DNA from: Deltaproteobacteria bacterium
GTDB lineage: Bacteria > Desulfobacterota > Desulfomonilia > UBA1062
Length of the DNA stretch: 32,279 nucleotides
NCBI GenBank assembly: GCA_018433775.1
Contig: JAHDQN010000040.1
Coordinates: 84,587-116,865 of the forward strand
Direction: 5' to 3'
The notes under the pieces are model-generated. The model did not search any database. It saw only the letters and a program-made list of their open reading frames with translations, and was not told the DNA's origin. Positions 16,583 to 26,314 of the stretch are shown one piece after another. Each line of letters opens with the position of its first letter. Within the stretch, counting starts at the first letter, position 1. Both the position numbers and the translations under genes were made by a program.

Positions 16583-18229
16583 TTAAGGGGTATAGTGGCG
16601 CGGCATGGCCGGGTACGACCGTGCCGATCCGGTGTGGTCCCTCAGGAAATGGCAGCCGATGGAGTTCCGGTTTCTGAATGCGGCGTCCGCCACCAGGATC
16701 GCCGACTGGGTCCCCTGGAAGAGGCTGATGATATCCTTCGACACCGGCGTCTCCCGGTAGAAGTCCTCGATTCGGAGCAGCATGTGCCTCAAGTCTTCGA
16801 TGGCGATCTTCAGCCGCTGCCTGGTGCGCACGATCCCCACGTAGTTCCACATGGTGCTCTTGATGGAGGTCCAGTCCTGGGCGATGAGCGCGGGGTCTTC
16901 GTTCTCCACGTTCCCGGTTGATATCCAGTCGCGCACCGAGTAGAGCGTTCTGGGCCGGATGGTTTCGCCGGAGCTGATCCTCGAGGAGATATCCTTTGCG
17001 GCGATGTAGCCCCAGACGAGCCCTTCGAGCAGTGAGGTGGAGGCGAGCCGGTTGGCGCCGTGCAGCCCGGTGCATGACACCTCGCCCGCCGCGTAGAGAC
17101 CGTTGAGCGTGGTCCGGCCCAGGTTGTTCACGTGCACCCCCCCGCAGAAGTAGTGCGCCGCCGGAACCACGGGCACGGGCTCGCGGGTGATGTCGATGCC
17201 TGCCTGCATGCAGGTGGAGTAGATCTTCGGGAACCGCTCGGGGATGTCTTCGTGCACGAAGTCGGCGATGTTCAGCAGGACGTGGTCTTCCTTGTTCTCG
17301 ATCATCTCGTCCCAGATGGCGATGGCCACCTCGTCGCGCGGGGCCAGGTCCTTGAGCTCCGGGTTGTACCGGTCCATGAAGTACTCGCCGCGCAGGTTCA
17401 TCAGCTTCGCGCCCTCTCCCCTCAGGGCCTCGGAGAGCAGGAACCTCCTCGCGCCCGGAAGGTACAGGGTGGTGGGGTGAAACTGCATGAACTCCATGTT
17501 GATCACGTTGGCGCCGGCCCGCTTGGCCATGACGATACCATCACCCACGGTGCCCTTTTCGTTGGTGGAGTGCAGGAAGATGTCACCGAGACCGCCGGTG
17601 GCGAGCACCGTGTACTGCGCCAGCACGGCGACCACCTCCTTGGTGCTCTCCTTGAAGACATAGGCGCCGGCGCAACGGTCTTCCAGCAGATATCGCGACT
17701 GGACGTCAGTGGAGTGGTGGTGCAGGGTGATGAGGTCGATGGCCGTCGCGTTGGTGATGAGCTCCACGTTTGGCTCTCTGCGAAGCGCGTCCATGAGGGC
17801 CTTTTCGATCTCCTGGCCCGTGTGGTCGGCCGAATACAGGATGCGGTTGATGGAGTGCGCGCCCTCGCGGGTGAGGTCATAGCTCTCGTCTTCAGGGCCC
17901 TTGAGGTGGGTGAAGTCGACGTTGAGATCGTTGATGAGCACTTCCTTGACGATAGACGGCCCCTGCCGCGACAGGAAATCGACCGCGTCGAGCGAGTTGA
18001 GGAACCTCCCTGCCTTGAGAATGTCCTGCTTCAGGAGATCGGGGCTGTCCCCGTTGCCCGAGTAGACGATGCCTCCCTGGGCGAGGTTGGTGTTGGTGGA
18101 GAGGGGATCCGATCTCTTGGTGAGAAGGCATACCCTTATTCCGGCCTTTGCCGCCATGTATGCGCAGGTGGCACCGGCAATACCGGTTCCGATGACGAGG
18201 CATTCGGTTTCCTTGTAGGTGTCGGGCAT
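16583..18229 (-). CDS. nadB: L-aspartate oxidase
   Basis: This 548-aa flavoprotein oxidises L-aspartate to iminoaspartate, the first step of de novo NAD synthesis. In anaerobes fumarate can be the electron acceptor. The FAD dinucleotide motif GTGIAGATCAYMAAKAG is at the N-terminus, followed by TNLAQGGI, the FQFHPTTLY-like block (EFMQFHPTTLYLPGA), GEGAKLMN, the catalytic segment PAAHYFCGGV and LHGANRLASTSLLEGLVWG. I chose the ATG at 18229; the frame stays open upstream only because it mirrors nadA. It starts 2 bp after nadA and is the last gene of the operon. Confidence 0.96.
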   Translation of the reverse strand: MPDTYKETECLVIGTGIAGATCAYMAAKAGIRVCLLTKRSDPLSTNTNLAQGGIVYSGNGDSPDLLKQDILKAGRFLNSLDAVDFLSRQGPSIVKEVLINDLNVDFTHLKGPEDESYDLTREGAHSINRILYSADHTGQEIEKALMDALRREPNVELITNATAIDLITLHHHSTDVQSRYLLEDRCAGAYVFKESTKEVVAVLAQYTVLATGGLGDIFLHSTNEKGTVGDGIVMAKRAGANVINMEFMQFHPTTLYLPGARRFLLSEALRGEGAKLMNLRGEYFMDRYNPELKDLAPRDEVAIAIWDEMIENKEDHVLLNIADFVHEDIPERFPKIYSTCMQAGIDITREPVPVVPAAHYFCGGVHVNNLGRTTLNGLYAAGEVSCTGLHGANRLASTSLLEGLVWGYIAAKDISSRISSGETIRPRTLYSVRDWISTGNVENEDPALIAQDWTSIKSTMWNYVGIVRTRQRLKIAIEDLRHMLLRIEDFYRETPVSKDIISLFQGTQSAILVADAAFRNRNSIGCHFLRDHTGSARSYPAMPRHYTP

Positions 18230-18231
18230 GG

Positions 18232-19263
18232 CTATACCCTCAGCATCCGTTCCAGGGCGGACAGGGCGTCGCGTGCGACATCCGGCTCCACCGTCACCCG
18301 GAAGGTGTCGTCGCCCAGGTGGAGCAGCACCCGGGCAAGCTTTTCGACCGTGATCCTGGCCATATCGTCGCAGTATACCTCTCTCAGCGGCACGATCTGG
18401 ATCGAGGGGTTCTCGCGGGCCGCCCGCTTCACCATGTTGGCCTCGGTGCCGATGGCCAGCTTGCCACCGGGCGGCGTGGCCTTTACCACCTCGAGGATGC
18501 GCGCGGTGGAGCCGCTTCGGCCGGAGGCCTCCACGGTCTGCGGGTCGGACTCGGGGTGCACGATGACCTCGAGACCGGGTTGCTTCTCCTTGAGCGTACG
18601 GACGTCCTCGGGGGTGAACTTCGGCCAGTGCACCGGGCACCAGCCCTTCCAGAGCACCACCCGGGCCCGGGCCAGCTCGTCACTGCCCAGCCCCCCGTGC
18701 TCCTTTTCCGGGTCCCACAGCACGATCTGCTCCCCGGGTATGCCCATCTGCCGGGCCGTGTTGCGCCCGAGGTTCATGTCGGGCATGAAGAAGATCCTGT
18801 CCGCGCGGTCAAAGGCCCATTCGAAGATCCTCCGCGCGTTTCCCGAGGTGCAGACGATGCCCCCGTGCCTGCCGCAGAACGCCTTGATCCGGGCGCTGGA
18901 GTTGACATAGGTGACAGGGACGACTCCGGGGCCTTCCTCCGTGATGATCTCCCACGCCTTCTGAACATCACCGGGCTCCGCCATGTCGGCCAGGGGACAG
19001 CCGGCTGAGAAGTCGGGAATGTACACGGACTTCTCCGGCGCCAGGATCGCCGCGCTCTCCGCCATGAAAAACACCCCGCAGAACACGATATGGCCGGCCT
19101 CTTCCACCTGGGACGCCTTTCTGGCGAGCTCGAGGGAGTCGCCCACATAATCGGCATAGGCGATCACCTCGTCGCTCTGGTAGTGATGCCCCAGGATGAT
19201 GAGCCGTTTACCCAACTCCTGCTTCTTTTCAATGATGATGCTTCGTGCTTCTTCTTTCGTCAT
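18232..19263 (-). CDS. nadA: Quinolinate synthase (4Fe-4S enzyme)
   Basis: This 343-aa enzyme condenses iminoaspartate with dihydroxyacetone phosphate to quinolinate. The three cluster cysteines appear in their usual settings: AFCGRHG, KGWCPVHW and VYCDDMARIT. Substrate motifs LGHHYQSDEV, VTYVNSSA, MPDMNLGRN, HPESDP and SGSTARI are intact. The cluster is oxygen-sensitive, fitting an anaerobe. The stop of nadC overlaps its start (ATGA), and nadB follows after 2 bp. Confidence 0.96.
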   Translation of the reverse strand: MTKEEARSIIIEKKQELGKRLIILGHHYQSDEVIAYADYVGDSLELARKASQVEEAGHIVFCGVFFMAESAAILAPEKSVYIPDFSAGCPLADMAEPGDVQKAWEIITEEGPGVVPVTYVNSSARIKAFCGRHGGIVCTSGNARRIFEWAFDRADRIFFMPDMNLGRNTARQMGIPGEQIVLWDPEKEHGGLGSDELARARVVLWKGWCPVHWPKFTPEDVRTLKEKQPGLEVIVHPESDPQTVEASGRSGSTARILEVVKATPPGGKLAIGTEANMVKRAARENPSIQIVPLREVYCDDMARITVEKLARVLLHLGDDTFRVTVEPDVARDALSALERMLRV

Positions 19264-20093
19264 TCGGGTCCCCCAAAGGTGAGCGAGATATCCAGCGCCC
19301 TGACCGAGTGCGTGATATCCCCCACCGAGATGAAGTCCACCCCGGTGAGAGCAACCTCTCGGATGCCCTCCAGGGTGATGCCTCCTGATGCCTCCAGCGG
19401 GACCCTCCCTCCCACCAATTCAACGGCACTCCGAAGATCCTTCAGAGAAAAGTTGTCGAGCATGATTCGATCCACGCCGACGGCGAGCAGCTCGCGCACG
19501 TGGTCCAGGGTCCGGGCTTCGACCTCCACGGCGACTTCCGGGTGCTTCTGCCTGACCTTGCGCACCGCCGAGGCCAGGGAGCCCTCGCGATCGATATGGT
19601 TGTCCTTGATGAGCGCCATGTCCCACAGGCCCATGCGATGATTCGTGCCCCCGCCCGTTCTGACGGCGTATTTGTCGAGCACCCGCTGGCCGGGAGCGGT
19701 TTTTCTGGTGTCGAGGATCCGCGCCCTGGTGCCGCTGACACGGCGGACATACTCGGCGGTTCGGGTGGCGATTCCCGACATGCGCTGCAGAAAGTTCAAC
19801 GCCACCCGCTCGCCCTTGAGCACGTCCGTGGCCGGTCCGGCCACAAAGCCCAGGATGTCTCCTGCCCTTACCTCCGCCCCGTCGCGCACGCGAAACGAGC
19901 ACTGAACGATCGGGTTGAGCCTGAGAAAGACCTGCCGAACGATCTCAAGGCCTGCGATCACACCGGGGGCCTTGGCCGTGAAAACGGCGCGCATCTCGTC
20001 TTCCGGCTCGAAGATGGCGCTGGAGGTGACGTCCTGGCCGTCTTCGGCAAGGGCCAGGTCAATGATGCTCTCGATGAGATCGCTCGTATTCAT
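19260..20093 (-). CDS. nadC: Nicotinate-nucleotide pyrophosphorylase (carboxylating)
   Basis: This 277-aa phosphoribosyltransferase makes nicotinate mononucleotide from quinolinate and PRPP. The N-terminal domain includes EDGQDVTS, and the barrel contains NFLQRMSGIAT, ILDTRKTAPGQRVLDKYAVRTGGG, HRMGLWDMALIKDNH and the final LEASGGI...GVDFISVG. All are standard for the family. The start at 20093, preceded by AAAGG, lies inside the preceding cysteine-rich gene (35-bp overlap), which argues for translational coupling. The stop overlaps nadA. Confidence 0.96.
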   Translation of the reverse strand: MNTSDLIESIIDLALAEDGQDVTSSAIFEPEDEMRAVFTAKAPGVIAGLEIVRQVFLRLNPIVQCSFRVRDGAEVRAGDILGFVAGPATDVLKGERVALNFLQRMSGIATRTAEYVRRVSGTRARILDTRKTAPGQRVLDKYAVRTGGGTNHRMGLWDMALIKDNHIDREGSLASAVRKVRQKHPEVAVEVEARTLDHVRELLAVGVDRIMLDNFSLKDLRSAVELVGGRVPLEASGGITLEGIREVALTGVDFISVGDITHSVRALDISLTFGGPE

Positions 20094-20880
20094 GACAGAA
20101 GCCTTTCAAGAGATTATCTATGGTTGCCGTGGCCCGGTCAAGCTCATCTTTTGCCGCGAACGACGAAGACAGGCTCAGGAATATGGAATCATAAGGCGGG
20201 ATATCGGCCCCGAGCCTTTCGTAGTCGATCCTGTCCACGGCGTACTCCTCGCCCACGAAATAATACTTGCCGAATCTGGGCTTTGCCGTATCGCGAAACG
20301 GCCAGTCGACCTTGAGCGAGAAATAGCCCTTCAGGATCCGGGCAAGCTCAGACACGGCATTGACCGCCTCCGGCGAGACCTCCTCGCCGAGGCGGTCCTG
20401 CACGATGCGGAAGAAGCTCTTGACGAAATCGATATCCGTGATCACACTGCCGTAGAGGTACCAGTCATCGATGCAGGAGAGCACGCAGAGCGCCTCGTTT
20501 GCGGCGAGCTTCTGGTAGCTGGGGCAGAAATGGCCGTCGCAGATGTCGCGGCCGTAGAAGCTCACGTCCCGCAGGTCGCACCCGCCGGTCACCATGGGGT
20601 GGAGCATGCACCCCACCCGCTGCCGCGCGTCGTCGACATAGCCCGCGAACTCGCACGAGTAGATGGTCTTGTAGATCCTTCTCCCGTCCTCCCGGTGGCG
20701 GACCGCGCTCCGGTATTCGTCCAAGGTGAGCGTGCCCGCCCGCACCTTTGCCATCAGCGAGCTCCGGTAGGCGAACCGCCGCGCCAGCGCAGGCCTGGTG
20801 TTCTCGACATAGTTGTAGATGCCGCAGCACGCGGCGCACGACTTGGTCGCATCGGGCTGGCAGAGATGGATGTTCACCAT
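20059..20880 (-). CDS. Cysteine-rich protein of unknown function, first in line before nadC
   Basis: This 273-aa protein has about eleven cysteines, mostly in the first half: C7, the cluster C15/C18/C19 in SCAACCG, C76, C91 in GCMLHP, C101, C114, C119, C132 and C136. The pattern CxxCC...C...GCxxHP recalls the YkgJ-type putative iron- or zinc-binding domain, so a metal or Fe-S site is likely. There is no signal peptide or membrane helix. The second half is charged and mainly helical. Its end overlaps nadC and it starts 10 bp after a 73-aa gene. The context would suit a helper of the Fe-S enzyme NadA, but this is only association. Confidence 0.7.
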   Translation of the reverse strand: MVNIHLCQPDATKSCAACCGIYNYVENTRPALARRFAYRSSLMAKVRAGTLTLDEYRSAVRHREDGRRIYKTIYSCEFAGYVDDARQRVGCMLHPMVTGGCDLRDVSFYGRDICDGHFCPSYQKLAANEALCVLSCIDDWYLYGSVITDIDFVKSFFRIVQDRLGEEVSPEAVNAVSELARILKGYFSLKVDWPFRDTAKPRFGKYYFVGEEYAVDRIDYERLGADIPPYDSIFLSLSSSFAAKDELDRATATIDNLLKGFCHEYERSHREHH

Positions 20881-20890
20881 GGAACGGTTC

Positions 20891-21112
20891 TCAGGCGCCG
20901 GCGATCATGATGTCGATCCCGTCCACGCCCACGGTATAACGCACCTCTTCATACACCACGGTATACAGGTCGGAGGGCTCCATTCCGCTCGCGAACGCGC
21001 CCTGATCGATGAGCACGTCGATGATGCAGTGCAGAACATCGAAGCTGATGTCGTCCTTGACGATGATGTTATACATCTTCTTCCGGTGAAGGAAGGGTAT
21101 CTTTTCAATCAT
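20891..21112 (-). CDS. Small protein of unknown function leading the nad operon
   Basis: This 73-aa protein starts at an ATG with an AAGGAG site 10 nt upstream. It is acidic, with alternating strand and helix character (KMYNIIVKDDISFDVLHCIIDVLI) and no recognised motif. It is the first gene of a tight minus-strand series: 10 bp to the cysteine-rich gene, which overlaps nadC, which overlaps nadA, then nadB. I do not recognise a family. The good ribosome binding site and operon position make it a likely real gene. Confidence 0.6.
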   Translation of the reverse strand: MIEKIPFLHRKKMYNIIVKDDISFDVLHCIIDVLIDQGAFASGMEPSDLYTVVYEEVRYTVGVDGIDIMIAGA

Positions 21113-21132
21113 GTATCATTCTCCTTTGTCCG

Positions 21133-21161
21133 TATGTACGTCGAAAGTGATTTGATGGCAA
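21133..21161 (-). promoter_or_regulatory. Possible promoter of the nad operon
   Basis: On the minus strand TTGCCA (21161-21156) is followed after 17 bp by TACATA (21138-21133), about 20 bp from the first ATG. The -35 matches at 5 of 6, the -10 at 3 of 6. Confidence 0.35.
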
Positions 21162-21200
21162 GCCGCAATCTTTTAAAAAAATCTCCGGGAATCGATCGTT

Positions 21201-21305
21201 GGCGGGGGTCCTTCAGGACAATCCCTTCAATCCCGTGGAGGTTTGAAACAGCGGAGATACGCCCTTGCTTCCCGTCTTTGCGAAGCGGACGCGAAGGAGG
21301 ATTGA
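21201..21305 (+). repeat. Dispersed repeat, copy 1 (upstream of potABCD)
   Basis: This roughly 100-bp segment resembles those at 25421-25540 and 28901-29005. Shared blocks include GTCC-rich start, CCCTTC, GTGGA/ATGGA, TTTGAAA/CTGAAAG, GTCTTTGC/GTCCTTTGC and GCGAAGGAGGAT near the end. It is the most divergent copy and ends about 100 bp before the potA start. Confidence 0.55.
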
Positions 21306-21408
21306 GGGGATGGATATCCCGGCAGAAAAACCCGGTTGATTAAATTATGTATTTCGTATAGAGACCATTTCGCAATCACGCAATGATCACACCTTGGAGA
21401 TTGTATGG

Positions 21409-22494
<1,086 letters not shown>

Positions 22495-22496
22495 CC

Positions 22497-23360
22497 ATGA
22501 CAAGGGGGAGCCGGTTCAGAAACTTCGCCATCGGCTCGCCCATGCTCTGGATCGCCGTGTTCGTGGTGGTCCCGTACCTCATCGTGGTGCTGTTCAGCTT
22601 CCTCACCCGCGACCCGGAAGGCATCGTGAAATGGACTCTCACCCTGGAGAACTACCGCGAGATCTTCTCCCCGGTCTTTCTCAGGGTGTGCAGGAACTCG
22701 TTCGTCCTCGCCCTGGGCACCACGGCGCTCACGCTCCTGCTCGCCTATCCCTTCGCCTATATCCTCACCCGGATCGACGAAAATATCCGCAGGTTCCTGC
22801 TCGTGCTCATGATCATCCCCTTCTGGACCTCGTCACTGATCCGCACCTATGCCCTGATCATCCTCTTCAAGGCAAACGGTCTTCTCAACACCTTTCTGCT
22901 CTCTACCGGCCTGATCAGCGAGCCGCTCTCGATCCTCTACACCGAGACAGCCGTGTTCATCGGGCTGGTGTACACGCTGCTGCCCTTCATGATCCTGCCG
23001 CTCTACGCGTCGCTGCTCAAGCTCGACCGCAGGCTCATGGAGGCCGCCCGCGATCTGGGAGCCACCTCGCGGCACGTCTTCTTCCACATCGTGCTGCCGC
23101 TCACGCTTCCCGGCATCATCGCGGGCAGCACCATGGTCTTTCTGCCCGCGCTCGGCCTGTTCTATATCCCCGATCTGCTGGGCGGGGCCAGGTCCATGCT
23201 CATCGGCAACTTCATCAAGAATCAGTTCCTCACCACCAGCCACTGGCCCCTGGGCTCGGCGGCCAGCGTGGTGCTGACGCTGCTCATGGTCGTGCTCCTG
23301 GTGTGGTTCTTCATCAGCACGCGCAGGGCACATTCGGGCGACATGGAGACGGTGAGGTGA
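22497..23360 (+). CDS. potB: Spermidine/putrescine ABC transporter, permease PotB
   Basis: This 287-aa inner-membrane permease has six predicted helices and the EAA loop that contacts PotA (LMEAARDLGATSRHVFFHIVLPLTLPGIIAG). The N-terminal part matches PotB, with a large first periplasmic segment. It starts 2 bp after potA and its stop overlaps the potC start. Together with PotC it forms the membrane channel for polyamines delivered by PotD. Confidence 0.95.
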   Translation: MTRGSRFRNFAIGSPMLWIAVFVVVPYLIVVLFSFLTRDPEGIVKWTLTLENYREIFSPVFLRVCRNSFVLALGTTALTLLLAYPFAYILTRIDENIRRFLLVLMIIPFWTSSLIRTYALIILFKANGLLNTFLLSTGLISEPLSILYTETAVFIGLVYTLLPFMILPLYASLLKLDRRLMEAARDLGATSRHVFFHIVLPLTLPGIIAGSTMVFLPALGLFYIPDLLGGARSMLIGNFIKNQFLTTSHWPLGSAASVVLTLLMVVLLVWFFISTRRAHSGDMETVR

Positions 23361-24127
23361 AAAAGATCTTTCAGTCCGCCTACCTCGCCTTCATCTTTCT
23401 CTTTCTCTATATCCCGATCATCGTGCTCGTTGTCTATTCATTCAACACGAGCCGGTTCTCCACCAACTGGCAGGGCTTCACCCTCGACTGGTACCGCGTG
23501 CTCTTCACGGACGGCCCCCTCATGGAGGCATTCGCCAACTCGCTCATCATCGCCCTTTCATCCAGCACGATCGCTACGGTTCTGGGGACGCTCGGCGCCT
23601 TTGCCTTCTACCGCTACCGCTTCCTGGGCCGCCAGGTCATGTATTCGTTCGTCTATGTCCTGATGATGAGCCCTGACATCGTCATGGGCATCTCGCTGCT
23701 CATGTTCTTCATCACCATCGGACTGAGCGTGGGCGCCACGACCCTGCTTCTGGCCCACGTGACCTTCTGCCTCCCCTTCGTGATCGTGACCGTCTACGCC
23801 CGCATCAGCGGATTCGACCGCCATATCATCGACGTGGCCAAGGACCTGGGAGCGAGCGAACTCCAGATGTTCCGGCACATCATGCTTCCCATGCTCATGC
23901 CCGCCATCATCGCGGGCTGGCTGCTGAGCTTCACGCTCTCGCTGGACGACGTGATCGTGAGCTTCTTCACCACGGGGCCATCGTTCGAGATCCTGCCCTT
24001 GAAGATCTATTCCATGGTCCGCCTGGGCATCAAGCCCGAGATCAACGCCTTGAGCGCGGTCATGTTCCTGGTGTCGCTGCTCACGGTAACCATTGCCCAT
24101 TTTTTCTTTGCAAAGGAGAATAAATAG
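23357..24127 (+). CDS. potC: Spermidine/putrescine ABC transporter, permease PotC
   Basis: This 256-aa permease has six predicted helices and an EAA loop (DVAKDLGASELQMFRHIMLPMLMPAIIAG). FNTSRFSTNWQGFTLDWY after the first helix and SLDDVIVSFFTTGP near the end are typical of PotC. The start is the GTG at 23357, with GGAG upstream and a 4-bp overlap with the potB stop (GTGA). The open frame extends back across potB, but that part is a shadow. potD begins directly after its stop. Confidence 0.95.
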   Translation: MKKIFQSAYLAFIFLFLYIPIIVLVVYSFNTSRFSTNWQGFTLDWYRVLFTDGPLMEAFANSLIIALSSSTIATVLGTLGAFAFYRYRFLGRQVMYSFVYVLMMSPDIVMGISLLMFFITIGLSVGATTLLLAHVTFCLPFVIVTVYARISGFDRHIIDVAKDLGASELQMFRHIMLPMLMPAIIAGWLLSFTLSLDDVIVSFFTTGPSFEILPLKIYSMVRLGIKPEINALSAVMFLVSLLTVTIAHFFFAKENK

Positions 24128-25156
24128 ATGAAAAAGGTGTTGGTGTTGTTCCTGGCGTTTTTCCTGCCCCTGGGGGCGTTTGCCGCCGACAGGGAGGTGT
24201 ACGTGTTCAACTGGTCCCAGTATATCGACCCGGCCGTGCTGGAGCTTTTTCAGAAGGAGACGGGCATCACGGTCAAGTATTCGACTTTCGAGAGCAACGA
24301 GGCCATGTTCGCCAAGCTCAAGATTCTCAAGAAAGACGGCTATGACGTTGCCTTTCCGTCCACCTACTTCGTGGAGCGGATGCGCCGGCTCGGGATGCTC
24401 AAACCCCTTGACCGCGCAAAGCTGCCGAACATGAAAAATCTGAATCAGGACCTGCTCGACAAGCCTTATGATCCGAGCAACGCGTACAGCGTTCCCTACA
24501 TGTGGGGGTCGTCCGCAATCGGGGTCAACGCGAAGGTCGTGGATCCCGCAACCGTCACCAGTTGGGACGACCTGTGGAACCCCGCCTACAAGGGCAAGGT
24601 GCTGCTCATGGACGACGTGCGCGACGTGTTCGCCATGTCGCTGCGCTCGCTGGGCTACTCGGCCAACGAAACAGACCCGGCGCGCCTCAAGGAGGCCTAC
24701 GAGAAGCTCCTGAAGCTCAAACCGAGCGTCAAGGTCTTCAACTCGGATTCGCCCAAACAGCCCTTCCTCAACAACGAGGTCGTCATCGGCCAGATCTGGG
24801 GGGGTGAAGTCTACCAGGCCAACGAGGAGAATCCGGACATCAAGTATATCTATCCCAAGGAGGGTGCCACGTTCTGGGCCGACAACATGGTGATACCCGC
24901 CTCCACCCGGAACATCGACAACGCTCATGCCTTCATCGACTTCATGTGCAGGCCCGATGTCGCCAAGATGAACTGCGAATACGTGGGCTATGCCACGGCA
25001 AACGCCAAGGCCCAGGAGATGCTCGACGAGAAGACCCGCAACCACAAAGCCGTGTATCCGGACAAGGCCGACCTGGACCGCGGCGAGTTCCAGACCGATG
25101 TGGGCGACGCCATCATGACTTACGAGAAATACTGGGAGATGCTCAAGACCCAGTGA
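24128..25156 (+). CDS. potD: Spermidine/putrescine-binding periplasmic protein
   Basis: This 342-aa protein has a signal peptide (hydrophobic MKKVLVLFLAFFLPLGAFAA, likely cleavage near residue 19-20) and the PotD fold. VYVFNWSQYIDPAVLELFQ opens the mature protein, and YDVAFPSTYFVERM, VPYMWGSSAIGVN, LLMDDVRDVFAMSL and the acidic and aromatic residues (WGGEVYQ, FWADNMVIPAS) match the polyamine-binding cleft. Its RBS AAGGAG lies inside the potC end. The choice between spermidine and putrescine cannot be made from sequence. A strong terminator follows. Confidence 0.95.
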   Translation: MKKVLVLFLAFFLPLGAFAADREVYVFNWSQYIDPAVLELFQKETGITVKYSTFESNEAMFAKLKILKKDGYDVAFPSTYFVERMRRLGMLKPLDRAKLPNMKNLNQDLLDKPYDPSNAYSVPYMWGSSAIGVNAKVVDPATVTSWDDLWNPAYKGKVLLMDDVRDVFAMSLRSLGYSANETDPARLKEAYEKLLKLKPSVKVFNSDSPKQPFLNNEVVIGQIWGGEVYQANEENPDIKYIYPKEGATFWADNMVIPASTRNIDNAHAFIDFMCRPDVAKMNCEYVGYATANAKAQEMLDEKTRNHKAVYPDKADLDRGEFQTDVGDAIMTYEKYWEMLKTQ

Positions 25157-25216
25157 TCTTCACGCGCTTCCTTGCGGCACGCATGTTGCCGTAAGGCCTG
25201 AATTTCAATGTCAAAC

Positions 25217-25259
25217 ACGGGAGCGGCCCTGTGAAAGCACATCTTCAGGGCTGCCCCGT
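25217..25259 (+). terminator. Terminator after potD
   Basis: A long hairpin begins ACGGGAGCGGCCCTG at 25217 and closes with CAGGGCTGCCCCGT ending at 25259 (14 pairs with one bulge and one wobble). The T-rich TCTCTTGCTT follows. It sits about 60 bp after the potD stop. Confidence 0.65.
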
Positions 25260-25420
25260 TCTCTTGCTTAAAAAAAGCCGCTGCCCTGCATCCTTTTTGT
25301 TCTTTCTGCACCCAAGGAAAAGACCGATCGATGGGGAGAACCTTAAAGAGAGCCGAATCCTGCACCTGTTTCCGCTGCTTTTCCAGGAACCGCGACCGGC
25401 GGCCGATCCTTCCTGTTCAA
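25260..25420. other. Intergenic sequence without recognised elements
   Basis: Between the potD terminator and repeat copy 2 I see no open frame with a ribosome binding site, no promoter and no obvious structure. It holds A-runs and T-runs near 25268-25310 only. Confidence 0.4.
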
Positions 25421-25540
25421 TAGTATGGACCTCTGGAGGGCAAGCCCTTCGACCTTATTGAAGCCTGAAAGCTCAAAAGGAATATGACCCTTCCTCCCTG
25501 TCCTCTGAAGGGCGCAAAAAAAGAAGGATTCATCCTGCGG
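25421..25540 (+). repeat. Dispersed repeat, copy 2
   Basis: This segment closely matches copy 3: TCAATaGTatGGACCT just at the start, GCCCTTCG, GAAGCCTGAAAGCT, GGAATaTGACC, GTCCTcTG and AGGATtCAtCCTGC, interrupted by a few substitutions and an A-run. It lies in the 598-bp gap between potD and the XRE regulator, same orientation as both. Confidence 0.65.
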
Positions 25541-25662
25541 ATCCAGGTGCGCGGCTATCCCCGGGGCAGCCGGTCCGATTCGGCACTTCCGGCGGAAAGT
25601 ATGATAGTGTTTCCCGCATCTTACTAAGGATTTTCATGGGGGGATCAACCCTGATAATTTTC

Positions 25663-25692
25663 TTGACACGGATGATGAGCATAGCATATATA
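25663..25692 (+). promoter_or_regulatory. Promoter of the XRE-speD-speB operon
   Basis: A perfect TTGACA (25663-25668) is followed after 18 bp by TATATA (25687-25692), 62 bp before the regulator ATG. Confidence 0.6.
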
Positions 25693-25703
25693 GCCCCCTC
25701 AAA

Positions 25704-25719
25704 GTTTATTATTGTAAAC
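25704..25719. promoter_or_regulatory. Possible operator next to the regulator promoter
   Basis: GTTTA (25704-25708) and TAAAC (25715-25719) form an inverted repeat around TTATTG, near the expected transcription start. Autoregulation by the XRE-cupin protein encoded just downstream would fit; the site itself is unproven. Confidence 0.3.
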
Positions 25720-25754
25720 AAAAGGTAACACTTTAATATGCCCAGAGGGAGCGG

Positions 25755-26297
25755 ATGAAGATCGGTGAAAAGATTAATAACTTGCGTCTTTCCATGGAGT
25801 TGACTCAGGAAGATCTGGCAACGAGAGCTGACCTCACCAAGGGGTTTATTTCACTTCTTGAGCGTGATCTCCAGACACCGTCTCTGGATACGCTCGAGCT
25901 GATTCTGAATGCCCTGGACACCTCGCTCGCCGACTTCTTTGCGGTCAAGGGTCCGGAGATCGTGGTCTTCAAACCCTCGCAGCGGGTCCTCATCGAGGAC
26001 GAGGACGAGCCCGGGGTGTGCAGGGAGATCCTCATTCCCGGCGCGCAGGGGCGGGAGGCTGACATGCTTCTGGTGACGCTGGAGCCGGACTCGGTCACCT
26101 ACAAGGAAAAAACGCACTATGGCGATGAGTGCGGTCTGGTGAGGGAAGGCCAGATCGTCATCTGCCTGGGAAAGGACACCTTCAGGGCATCCAAGGGAGA
26201 TGCCTTCTACTATACGGCAGACAAGAAACACTGGATAGAAAACAGATCGAAAAGCAGGGCACAGTTCCTCTGGATCTCTGCCCCGCCAAGTTTTTAG
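25755..26297 (+). CDS. XRE-family regulator with C-terminal cupin domain
   Basis: This 180-aa protein has an N-terminal helix-turn-helix (about residues 8-60; [35 protein letters not shown]) and a C-terminal cupin (about 100-180; [35 protein letters not shown]). This architecture is shared with PuuR, the E. coli repressor of putrescine use, and other small-ligand sensors. It is the first gene of the polyamine synthesis operon, 17 bp before speD. Control by a polyamine of this operon, and perhaps of potABCD, is likely but inferred. GGGAG precedes the ATG. Confidence 0.9.
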   Translation: MKIGEKINNLRLSMELTQEDLATRADLTKGFISLLERDLQTPSLDTLELILNALDTSLADFFAVKGPEIVVFKPSQRVLIEDEDEPGVCREILIPGAQGREADMLLVTLEPDSVTYKEKTHYGDECGLVREGQIVICLGKDTFRASKGDAFYYTADKKHWIENRSKSRAQFLWISAPPSF

Positions 26298-26314
26298 AGA
26301 AAGGGGGTATGGAA

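Noticed and set aside
18230..18640. N-terminal extension of the nadB frame
   Set aside because: It overlaps nadA in another frame and precedes the clear FAD-binding start; NadB has its usual length without it.
17132..18910. A 592-codon plus-strand frame opposite nadB and nadA
   Set aside because: Antisense shadow of two certain genes; no motif, no ribosome binding site.
23558..25045. A 495-codon minus-strand frame opposite potC and potD
   Set aside because: Antisense shadow in a GC-rich region, with low-complexity His/Gln/Arg composition.
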